NCBI RefSeq assembly: GCF_001420595.1
Contig: NZ_LJIX01000006.1
Location: 3,519,058 to 3,583,057, forward strand
Reading direction: 5' to 3'
DNA: 64,000 bases
DNA from: Cytobacillus solani
Lineage (GTDB): Bacteria > Bacillota > Bacilli > Bacillales > Cytobacillaceae
Shown here: positions 57,613-64,000 of the stretch, in pieces
Numbering within the stretch: position 1 is the stretch's first letter
Layout: each line of letters opens with the position of its first letter
The notes under the pieces: generated by a model
Seen by the model: only the letters and a program-made list of their open reading frames with translations
Databases searched by the model: none
What the model was told of the DNA's origin: nothing
Translations under genes and position numbers: made by a program

Positions 57613-58248
57613 TCATAAAAAAGACTTTTGTTCAAGAATTGTTTGAATTTTTGTGACCATTAAGTCAATAGCCACATGATTATGTCCGCCTTCAGGAATA
57701 ATGATATCCGCATAACGTTTTGTCGGTTCAATGAATTGATTATGCATTGGGCGCACAACATTAACATATTGATCAATAACAGAATCCATTGTTCTGCCGC
57801 GTTCATTAATATCTCTAGACAAACGGCGAATAATGCGGAGATCAGCATCTGTATCTACAAAAAGTTTGATATCCATTAAATCACGAAGACGCTCATCCTC
57901 TAAGACTAGAATTCCTTCTAAAATTATTACATCTTTTGGTTCAACTGTAATCACTTCATCTGATCTCGTATGCATCGCATAATCATATACAGGCTTGTTA
58001 ATTTCCTCGTGCCTTAGCAGCTTTTGAATATGTTCAATTAATAAATCATTATCAAACGCAAGGGGATGATCATAATTTGTTTTCAATCGTTCTTCAAAAG
58101 GCAAGTGTGCTTGATCCTTATAATAGTAATCCTGCTCTAGCATCAGAATCGAGTGTCCTTTAAAAAATTCATAAATTGATTTCGTCACACTCGTCTTTCC
58201 TGAACCAGAGCCGCCGGTCACACCGATGACAACAGGTTTGCGTTCCAT
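57613..58248 (-). CDS. udk: Uridine kinase
   Basis: Udk phosphorylates uridine and cytidine in pyrimidine salvage. The 211 residues contain Walker [13 protein letters not shown] at 9-20, YDHPLAFD, and the LID-like region [12 protein letters not shown]. It lies 5 bp after yrrO, so it belongs to the trmR-yrrN-yrrO-udk unit, as in B. subtilis. Confidence 0.97.
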   Translation of the reverse strand: MERKPVVIGVTGGSGSGKTSVTKSIYEFFKGHSILMLEQDYYYKDQAHLPFEERLKTNYDHPLAFDNDLLIEHIQKLLRHEEINKPVYDYAMHTRSDEVITVEPKDVIILEGILVLEDERLRDLMDIKLFVDTDADLRIIRRLSRDINERGRTMDSVIDQYVNVVRPMHNQFIEPTKRYADIIIPEGGHNHVAIDLMVTKIQTILEQKSFL

Positions 58249-58253
58249 AGGGG

Positions 58254-59522
58254 TTAAATCTCCTTTCGCATCATGTTGTTCGAGAATACAGGTTTATCAA
58301 GCTTAAATTGAACAATTTGGAGCGGGTGCCGCGCTGCGTCCAGCTCGTTTCCATCTTCATCCCAAATTTTATCAATTACATGAGTAAAGTTCTCAATTTC
58401 TGGTCCGAAAAACTCTACTTCCTGCCCCGGTTTAAAATGATTACGCTGCTGAAGTGTGACGATTTGCGTTTCAGGATTATAGTCTAGAACCAAGCCAACG
58501 AAATCAAAATTCGTCTTTTTGCTATGATTTCCAAACATTTGCTCCTTATACCCTGGAACACCTTCAAAAAATGCTGGCGCTGTTTCACGGTTGGCACATT
58601 TCGCTAATTCTTCTAGCCATTCCTGCTTAATTTCAAAGTTCGCTGGATCTGCGCAATATTCGTCGATTACTTTACGATACACGCTAACAACTGTTGCAAT
58701 ATAATGAATAGATTTCATCCGTCCTTCAATTTTTAAGCTGTCAATTCCAAGCTCAATCATTTGTGGTATGGATTGAATTAAATTGAGATCCTTCGGGCTC
58801 ATAGCAAAAGGGGAATCTCCTTCATTAAAGAAAGGAACCTCATTTTCCCCTTCTAATTGGTAGAGATCATAATCCCAGCGGCATGACTGGCAGCAGCCCC
58901 CACGATTCGAGTCACGAGCTGTCATATGGTTACTTAGCGTACAGCGACCTGAATAAGCTATACACATCGCACCATGAACAAAGGTCTCAATTTCAATATC
59001 TACCTTCTCTTTCATTTCACGGATTTCTTCGGCACTTGTTTCACGAGCAAGTACGACACGCTCTAATCCTTCTTCTTTCCAAAACTGTACAGCCTTCCAG
59101 TTGGATAAAGATTGCTGTGTACTTAAATGCACCTCGATTTCAGGTGCAACTTTGCGGCAAGTCTCAATAATTAACGGGTCTGCTACGATAATCCCTGCGA
59201 TTCCTGCTTCTTTTAGCCCAAGCAAATACTCTTCTAGTCCATCAATGTTTTCATTATGAGCATAAATATTTGTTGTTACGTATATTTTCGCACCGTATTT
59301 TTTGGCGAATTCTACGCCCTCTTTCATTTCCTCAAATGTAAAATTATCTGCATTTGAACGTAAGCCATATTCTTGACCGCCAATAAATACAGCATCCGCT
59401 CCATAATGAACGGCAATTTTCAGTTTTTCTAAGTTCCCTGCTGGTGCTAGCAATTCGGGTTTCTTCACGATTACCCTTTTGCCGTCCACAATTTGGGAAA
59501 TTTCATCTTCCACTACTGTCAT
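58254..59522 (-). CDS. trhP2: Peptidase U32-family tRNA hydroxylation protein YrrO (TrhP2)
   Basis: YrrO with YrrN supports prephenate-dependent 5-hydroxylation of U34 in tRNA; despite its family name it is not a protease. The 422 residues carry the U32 signature (around [16 protein letters not shown]) and cysteines in [12 protein letters not shown] that probably bind an iron-sulfur cluster. I placed the start at ATG 59520-59522 behind AGGAGGATT; a longer frame of 26 more codons runs into a dispersed repeat and is rejected. Confidence 0.93.
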   Translation of the reverse strand: MTVVEDEISQIVDGKRVIVKKPELLAPAGNLEKLKIAVHYGADAVFIGGQEYGLRSNADNFTFEEMKEGVEFAKKYGAKIYVTTNIYAHNENIDGLEEYLLGLKEAGIAGIIVADPLIIETCRKVAPEIEVHLSTQQSLSNWKAVQFWKEEGLERVVLARETSAEEIREMKEKVDIEIETFVHGAMCIAYSGRCTLSNHMTARDSNRGGCCQSCRWDYDLYQLEGENEVPFFNEGDSPFAMSPKDLNLIQSIPQMIELGIDSLKIEGRMKSIHYIATVVSVYRKVIDEYCADPANFEIKQEWLEELAKCANRETAPAFFEGVPGYKEQMFGNHSKKTNFDFVGLVLDYNPETQIVTLQQRNHFKPGQEVEFFGPEIENFTHVIDKIWDEDGNELDAARHPLQIVQFKLDKPVFSNNMMRKEI

Positions 59523-59539
59523 AGGTAATCCTCCTAATT

Positions 59540-59722
59540 TAAAAGCGTAAGCGCCTTTGGAACAATCTAAATGCAGATTGTTCCTGCAAGGATTGCTCAA
59601 AGGAGCTTTCCTTAGTGCTCAGCCCCGACAAGCATAAGACAAGCCTCACAGAAAGGTGCTCTTTACCTTTTTGGGAGGATTAGCTTATGACCATCGAGGG
59701 GCTAGGCGCTGAAGCTAGATAT
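59540..59722 (+). repeat. Dispersed intergenic repeat, type B, with inserted hairpin
   Basis: It begins AAAAGCGTAAGCGCCTTT and ends GGGGCTAGGCGCTGAAGCTAG, with GACAAGCATAAGACAAGCC in the middle as in the 39.6-kb copies. About 60 bp of extra sequence includes a perfect GGAACAATC/GATTGTTCC stem (59559-59584). It fills the yrrN-yrrO gap inside the operon. Confidence 0.88.
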
Positions 59723-59724
59723 TT

Positions 59725-60654
59725 TTAATAAACCGTTTCTTTAAAGAAAAACCCTGTGTCCAATGGACGATTGGCAGGCTGAATTTCTTCTATCTCGTTT
59801 AATAGCTCGTCCTTCACATCTTCATATTGATCTGGATCTTCCACACAAAGATCAATCGCTTTCCGATACAGCTTCGTTACTTCAAGGATATATTCTGGAT
59901 TTTTCAAGATCCCATCGATTTTAAATGAGTCAATATTTGCCTCAATCATTTCTTGAAGCTCGTCAATGATACAAATATCATTTGGACTCATTATATGAGT
60001 TCCATTCTCATCTTCAAAGATCGGATATTTGTTACCCCGCTCTTTATCATGCAGAAACATATTATGTTCTTGCTTACGATTTTCTACTTCCATAACTTTT
60101 CCTTGATATTCATAATAATTGCCTAAAAGTGAACGCTTAGATTGGAACATTGTCATCATCCCATGAACTTGAACCTCAATCTCTACTTCCGCATTCTCTT
60201 TCATTTCAACAATGGCATCCATATTCATTTCACGGGCTAGAATCGCTCGCTTTGCCCCTTTTCTGCCCCAATAATTACATGTATACCAATTTGTTCCCGT
60301 TGTTTCCGTACTCCAATGCAATTTCATATTAGGTGCCGCTTCACGAGCTGCCATTAGCACGGCAGGATCGCCAAAGATGACTGCATCAGCATTTGCTTCC
60401 TGCAAGAATGCAATATAATCAGATAGCTCCTCAATCTTTTCATTATGAAAAATCGCATTCATAGCGACATATACTTTCTTCCCTTTTTCATGGGCAAGCT
60501 CGATCGCCTTTTTAACTTCATCCCTTGAAAATTCACCTGCAAGACGTAAACCGTAACGCTGTTCACCTAATACAAAAGCATCTGCTCCTGCATCTGCTAA
60601 TGGATTGATATCTTCCACATGAATGGGTGTAACTAACAATTCTGGTTTTGACAT
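59725..60654 (-). CDS. trhP1: Peptidase U32-family tRNA hydroxylation protein YrrN (TrhP1)
   Basis: YrrN is the shorter U32 partner of YrrO in tRNA U34 hydroxylation. The 309 residues share the U32 barrel segment (ADAFVLGEQRYGLR, VQVHGMMTMFQS) but lack the cysteine-rich cluster region of YrrO. I chose ATG 60652-60654 (MSKPELLVTP) behind AAGAGGTG. It follows trmR by 5 bp, and its stop is directly before a repeat copy. Confidence 0.92.
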   Translation of the reverse strand: MSKPELLVTPIHVEDINPLADAGADAFVLGEQRYGLRLAGEFSRDEVKKAIELAHEKGKKVYVAMNAIFHNEKIEELSDYIAFLQEANADAVIFGDPAVLMAAREAAPNMKLHWSTETTGTNWYTCNYWGRKGAKRAILAREMNMDAIVEMKENAEVEIEVQVHGMMTMFQSKRSLLGNYYEYQGKVMEVENRKQEHNMFLHDKERGNKYPIFEDENGTHIMSPNDICIIDELQEMIEANIDSFKIDGILKNPEYILEVTKLYRKAIDLCVEDPDQYEDVKDELLNEIEEIQPANRPLDTGFFFKETVY

Positions 60655-60659
60655 TTCAT

Positions 60660-61298
60660 TCACCTCTTTTTACTAATCGCAACCCCGTCACCTACCGGTA
60701 AAATCACCGTGTAGAAGTCAGGATGATTCATCAGCCATCTATTAAAAGAATCAATTTTTTTCACAAGATTGCGTGTACGTTTATTTTCGATTTCTTCCTC
60801 ACATACTAGTCCTTTAAAAAGAACATTATCTGTAATAATGACCCCATAATCATCAAGATACTGAGAATACATTTCAAAAAAACGCTGATATTGACCTTTT
60901 GCTGCATCGATAAAGATTGCCTGAAAAGGACCATGCTCTTTTACCTGCGGTTCAGCTTCAAGTGCATCCCCTTTAATGATTAGGATTTGGGTTTCCTTGC
61001 CAGCCTCTAAAATATATTGCTCAGCTAGCTCGTAACGCTCTGCATCTCTTTCAATGGTTACTATTTTACAGTTTGGGAGTGCATCAGCCATTCGAAGAGC
61101 AGAATACCCGATTGCTGTTCCAACCTCTAGAATATTTTTTGGCTGTTGGATTCGCAAAAGCTGAAGCATCGCTTCAATTCCTACAAGCTCCATAATCGGT
61201 ACACCATGATCTTTGGCATATGACTCCATTCTTTGAAAAAATTCAAGCCTTGCAGGTATAATTCCCTCTATATAAGCATGCAGCTTTTCATTTTCCAA
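60660..61298 (-). CDS. trmR: tRNA 5-hydroxyuridine methyltransferase TrmR
   Basis: TrmR (YrrM) methylates 5-hydroxyuridine at tRNA position 34 to 5-methoxyuridine, using the product of YrrN/YrrO. The 212-residue O-methyltransferase has the SAM motif ILEVGTAIGYSALRMA near 55-70 and the metal-binding IFIDAAKGQY and DNVLFKG segments. It begins at TTG behind GAGGTGATGG. The arrangement trmR-trhP1-trhP2 groups one complete wobble modification route. Confidence 0.93.
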   Translation of the reverse strand: MENEKLHAYIEGIIPARLEFFQRMESYAKDHGVPIMELVGIEAMLQLLRIQQPKNILEVGTAIGYSALRMADALPNCKIVTIERDAERYELAEQYILEAGKETQILIIKGDALEAEPQVKEHGPFQAIFIDAAKGQYQRFFEMYSQYLDDYGVIITDNVLFKGLVCEEEIENKRTRNLVKKIDSFNRWLMNHPDFYTVILPVGDGVAISKKR

Positions 61299-61474
61299 GC
61301 TGCCATCACCTCAATCATTTAGACATGAAAAAAATAGCGTTCACGAAAGAGGATAATTAGTAATGCAAAGACCTTTTGCATAATATCAGCTTTTTTAAAG
61401 CTGTCATCCTTACTCGACCGTGGGTCACGCTATCGTAAAAAATATAAAACACTTGAACTATTTTAACATAAATA

Positions 61475-61509
61475 AAAGGGGAATGCTAACTTTTCATCCA
61501 TTCCCCTTT
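61475..61509 (-). terminator. Terminator of mltG
   Basis: AAAGGGGAATG and CATTCCCCTTT form an 11-bp stem followed by TATTT on the minus strand. The remainder of the 217-bp gap to trmR shows no gene. Confidence 0.85.
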
Positions 61510-61515
61510 CATTTA

Positions 61516-62643
61516 TTATTGAATATGTTTAGCTTTCTTTTGATTATGTTCCTCTAGTGTTTTTGAAAATAGAACTTCACCTGTTGAAGTTGCTAAGAAA
61601 TATAGAAAATCAGATTCATCTGGTACTAAAGCGGCTTCAATCGAGACTACACCTGCATTAGCAATCGGTCCAGGTGTCAGACCTGGATATTTATAAGTAT
61701 TGTACGGTGAATCAATCTCCAGATCTTTATAAAGAACTTTATCTTTATGTTCTCCTTGTGCATATAATACAGTCGGGTCTGTTTGTAATGGCATCCCCGT
61801 TTCCATTCGATTATAAAACACACTGGCAATTTTATTGCGATCTACTTTTTCCGTTGCTTCTTCCTCAATTAATGATGAAATCGTTAATAGTTCATGTACC
61901 GAGAATCCACGCTCTTCCATGGCAATCTGGTATTCATCGAGAACATCAACCGTTTTGTCCAGCATAGGTGTAATAATTTCTTCAATTGTTGGATTCTCTT
62001 TATAAAACGAATAAGTTGCAGGAAATAAATATCCCTCTAACGGGTATTTTATATCTTTATCAAGGATATCCTCTGTTAGAAGGTTAGGGTATTTCTCCAT
62101 TAATGACTTAATCAAGGATGGGTCATTAAGCTGCTTCATTACTTCATTTGCACTTCGATTTGTTTTTTCGGCAATAATCCCTGCAATTTGTTCTAGTTGC
62201 TTTCCTTCAGGAATAGTTAATTTAAAAACTAATTCTTCCTGTAGCATTCCAGTTTTGAGGCTGTTAATTATCTCAGGAATAGTCATAGAAGGATTTAATG
62301 TATATTCACCAGCCATAAATCCTGTTTCATTCTTAAACTTAATATAATATTTAAATACTCTGGCATCCTTAATAATTCCATTCTTCTCTAGAATTTTACC
62401 AATACCCGTGGATGATGACCCAATTGGTATTTCAATTTTTTTCTCTTTTTTATTATCCGGGTCTACCGGCTGGATGGCAGATTTAATATAAAAATAGCCG
62501 CCGCCTGCAATAGCACCAACTGTAATAACTAAAATAATGGCGATAATCAAAACAATTTTTCGGACTAATCTTGCTTCGCTTTGGCGCTCGATCATCTTTT
62601 GCCGAATGATATCTCTTTTATCTTTTTTATTTTCTTGAGACAC
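61516..62643 (-). CDS. mltG: Endolytic murein transglycosylase MltG
   Basis: MltG cleaves nascent glycan strands and is thought to set strand length. The 375 residues include a cytoplasmic basic N-terminus, a membrane helix (about 30-52), a LysM-like segment and the YceG catalytic domain, with the glutamate in TISSLIEEEA and the closing LYFLATSTGEVLFSKTLEEH. I chose GTG 62641-62643 behind GGAGGGG; the TTG six codons earlier lies before that site. Confidence 0.93.
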   Translation of the reverse strand: MSQENKKDKRDIIRQKMIERQSEARLVRKIVLIIAIILVITVGAIAGGGYFYIKSAIQPVDPDNKKEKKIEIPIGSSSTGIGKILEKNGIIKDARVFKYYIKFKNETGFMAGEYTLNPSMTIPEIINSLKTGMLQEELVFKLTIPEGKQLEQIAGIIAEKTNRSANEVMKQLNDPSLIKSLMEKYPNLLTEDILDKDIKYPLEGYLFPATYSFYKENPTIEEIITPMLDKTVDVLDEYQIAMEERGFSVHELLTISSLIEEEATEKVDRNKIASVFYNRMETGMPLQTDPTVLYAQGEHKDKVLYKDLEIDSPYNTYKYPGLTPGPIANAGVVSIEAALVPDESDFLYFLATSTGEVLFSKTLEEHNQKKAKHIQ

Positions 62644-62784
62644 TGTTTCCCCTCCAATCAAGCTGCAAACTTCACATTTTCAGCTTAAACCTGTCTTGTC
62701 AACTTTCTTTTTTTACATCTCGCTTATTATACTATATTTCTTTTAGCAGTCGCAAAATAATACAAAAATCAAAGAAAACAAACA

Positions 62785-62816
62785 AAAAACTGGCTTGTCC
62801 ATAGGCAAGCCAGTTT
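62785..62816 (-). terminator. Terminator of the ireB-ruvX-yrzB unit
   Basis: AAACTGGCTTG and CAAGCCAGTTT form an 11-bp stem followed by TTTTTG on the minus strand, just after the yrzB stop. Confidence 0.92.
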
Positions 62817-62826
62817 AATCACTTTA

Positions 62827-63120
62827 TTATTCCTCTTCCTCTTCAGCAAGAAATGCGTTTAGCATCTCTTCAATCATTTCCCACTCTTCATCCGCATCTG
62901 GTTCAATCGGAATAAGTTCACCGTCTTGATTATCATCACTTGGAATAAATGCAGATGCATGAATATCAATTTCTCCATCTTCATCTTCTTCCGCACCAAT
63001 TGGATAATAAAGGACATATGATTTACCGAATTCCTCTGAATCAAATGTAAAAAGCACTTCACATAATTGCTCGTTACCCTCTTCATCTACTACTGTAATA
63101 TTTTTTTCTCCATGTTCCAT
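62827..63120 (-). CDS. yrzB: YrzB-family acidic protein (DUF1292)
   Basis: A 97-residue, strongly acidic protein with a short beta-rich core ([20 protein letters not shown]) and a Glu-rich tail. It matches DUF1292, a family of unknown function that always follows ruvX in Bacillus. I chose ATG 63118-63120 behind GAGGTG; a GTG three codons earlier is part of that site. A role linked to ireB and ruvX is only contextual. Confidence 0.9.
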   Translation of the reverse strand: MEHGEKNITVVDEEGNEQLCEVLFTFDSEEFGKSYVLYYPIGAEEDEDGEIDIHASAFIPSDDNQDGELIPIEPDADEEWEMIEEMLNAFLAEEEEE

Positions 63121-63133
63121 TTTCTTCACCTCA

Positions 63134-63550
63134 TTAATTTTTGCTATCTAAAAAGCCTTGTAAAATCATGACGGCAGCCATTTTATCAATAACCTTTTTT
63201 CTTTTTTTGCGGCTGACATCCGCTTCAAGTAAAACCCTTTCAGCAGCCACTGTTGTCAAACGCTCATCCCATAATATGACAGGTAAGTGATAGAGCCTTT
63301 CAAGCTCCGCAGCATACTTTTGATTGGCTTCTCCGCGCGGACCAATTGATCCATTCATATTCTTTGGCAAACCTACAACGATTTTACTTACTTCATGCTC
63401 TTTAATAATTTTTCCTATTTGCTCGAAACCAAATTCATTTTCTTCTTCGTTAATCTTTATGGTTTCTAATCCTTGCGCTGTCCAGCCAAATGCATCGCTA
63501 AGCGCTACGCCGACTGTTTTCGAGCCGACATCCAATCCCATCGTACGCAT
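63134..63550 (-). CDS. ruvX: RuvX/YqgF-type nuclease
   Basis: RuvX (YrrK, YqgF) has an RNase H-like fold; it was first proposed as a Holliday junction resolvase and is implicated in 16S rRNA 5'-end processing. The 138 residues show [15 protein letters not shown] with catalytic Asp7, the [11 protein letters not shown] motif and the LWDERLTT acidic motif. It lies 3 bp after ireB. The essential rRNA role is inferred from E. coli. Confidence 0.95.
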   Translation of the reverse strand: MRTMGLDVGSKTVGVALSDAFGWTAQGLETIKINEEENEFGFEQIGKIIKEHEVSKIVVGLPKNMNGSIGPRGEANQKYAAELERLYHLPVILWDERLTTVAAERVLLEADVSRKKRKKVIDKMAAVMILQGFLDSKN

Positions 63551-63553
63551 ACA

Positions 63554-63820
63554 TTATCCCTTTCGCTGCTGCTTCAAGTATGATTTAACAAGCTCTTCGA
63601 TGATTTCGTCCCTTTCAAGTTTGCGGATAATGTTACGTGCATCCTTATGACGGGGGATGTACGCAGGATCCCCAGAAAGAAGGTAACCAACAATTTGGTT
63701 GATTGGGTTATACCCTTTATCTTGAAGAGCCTCGTATACTTGGAATAGCACTTGATTCACATCATGCTCGATTGGCTCTTCAGGAAAATTAAACCTCATT
63801 GTTTTATCAAATGAGCTCAT
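63554..63820 (-). CDS. yrzL: IreB-family regulatory phosphoprotein (YrzL)
   Basis: YrzL belongs to the IreB (DUF965) family; the enterococcal protein is phosphorylated on threonines by the kinase IreK and represses cephalosporin resistance. The 88 residues show the conserved core [20 protein letters not shown] and [21 protein letters not shown]. The N-terminal Thr (FDKTMRF) is the candidate phosphosite. ATG follows AGAGGTG. Its usual upstream neighbour alaS would lie beyond the window edge. Confidence 0.93.
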   Translation of the reverse strand: MSSFDKTMRFNFPEEPIEHDVNQVLFQVYEALQDKGYNPINQIVGYLLSGDPAYIPRHKDARNIIRKLERDEIIEELVKSYLKQQRKG

Positions 63821-63851
63821 ACTTTACACCTCTTTTTTGATTGAGCGTTAA

Positions 63852-64000
63852 GCGGGGAGCTAGAGCAAGCCGATTCCGCTTTTCTTTGTCCAGCTTCGGT
63901 GGCTAGGGGCCCGAGGTCATAAGCCATCTCGTCAAGAAGGTTAAAGTACAACCTTCCTGCCGATCTGTCTTATGCTTGTCGCCCCTAAGCAAGCCACCTG
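63852..64000 (-). repeat. Dispersed intergenic repeat, type B, inverted, reaching the window edge
   Basis: On the minus strand it contains GGGGCGACAAGCATAAGACAG, AAGGTT and AACCTT arms, GGCTTATGACCTCGGGCCCC and the end motif AGCTGGACAAAG. It continues into AAAAGCGGAATCGGCTTGC, the beginning of a second partial unit, repeating the tandem layout seen at 39.6 kb. Confidence 0.85.

Noticed and set aside
59523-59600. N-terminal extension of yrrO by 26 codons
   Set aside because: The extension is translated dispersed-repeat sequence; the ATG at 59522 has AGGAGG at the right distance and gives the usual family length.

Overview
The window is a chromosomal segment of an AT-rich, endospore-forming, low-GC Gram-positive bacterium of the Bacillaceae (Bacillus sensu lato). 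The evidence is the near-continuous Bacillus subtilis-like gene order (era to rpsU, hrcA-grpE-dnaK-dnaJ, gpr-spoIIP-lepA, comE, yqeG to yqeM, mccA/mccB, greA-udk-yrrO to yrzL) together with intact sporulation genes (sigK, spoIIP, gpr, yqfC, yqfD, sda) and competence genes (comEA, comEB, comEC, comER). It is not B. subtilis itself: psd/pssA, a PepF-type peptidase, a heme monooxygenase and an orphan ABC permease pair sit in places where that species has other genes, and sigK has no skin insertion. The species cannot be named from the window.

Layout. 1-10.8 kb (minus strand): era (cut by the window edge), cdd, dgkA, ybeY, pgpH, phoH, yqfD, yqfC, yqfB, floA, nfeD, yqeY, rpsU. 11-20.9 kb: yqeW (plus), then deoC, mtaB, rsmE, prmA, dnaJ, dnaK, grpE and hrcA (minus), with a CIRCE operator in front of hrcA. 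21-34.4 kb: hemW, lepA, yqxA, spoIIP and gpr (minus), rpsT (plus), holA (minus), tiny yqzM (plus), comEC, comEB and comEA (minus), comER (plus). 34.4-40.3 kb: yqeM, rsfS, yqeK, nadD, yqeI, aroE, yqeH and yqeG (minus), then sda (plus) behind a cluster of DnaA boxes. 40.5-48.3 kb: psd and pssA (divergent), pepF, a small glycine/proline-rich membrane protein, a lipoprotein, hmoA behind a Fur box, sigK, and an accessory stretch with a 52-bp tandem repeat and a cluster of very small ORFs including a YrzI-family gene behind a possible attenuator. 48.2-64 kb: mccB, mccA, mtnN, yrrT (sulfur recycling), an ABC permease pair, yrzA, yrrS, pbpI, greA, udk, yrrO, yrrN, trmR (tRNA wobble uridine modification), mltG, yrzB, ruvX, ireB.

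How the genes work together. Most are housekeeping: ribosome assembly and translation (era, ybeY, rsfS, yqeH, yqeI, prmA, rsmE, mtaB, lepA, rpsU, rpsT), protein folding (HrcA-controlled dnaK operon), envelope (dgkA, floA/nfeD, psd/pssA, pbpI, mltG) and methionine-to-cysteine salvage. Sporulation functions are scattered among them, from the Sda checkpoint that couples replication initiation to sporulation through to sigma-K and germination (Gpr).

The least ordinary content is non-coding. A family of roughly 120-180 bp imperfectly palindromic intergenic repeats occurs about eleven times, partly in tandem. There is a five-copy 52-bp tandem array. Shine-Dalgarno sequences lie inside hairpins in front of yqfC, yqeW and pbpI. 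Two mutually exclusive terminator hairpins sit between a 27-codon ORF and a yrzI-like gene. No prophage, insertion sequence, CRISPR array, rRNA or tRNA gene was seen.
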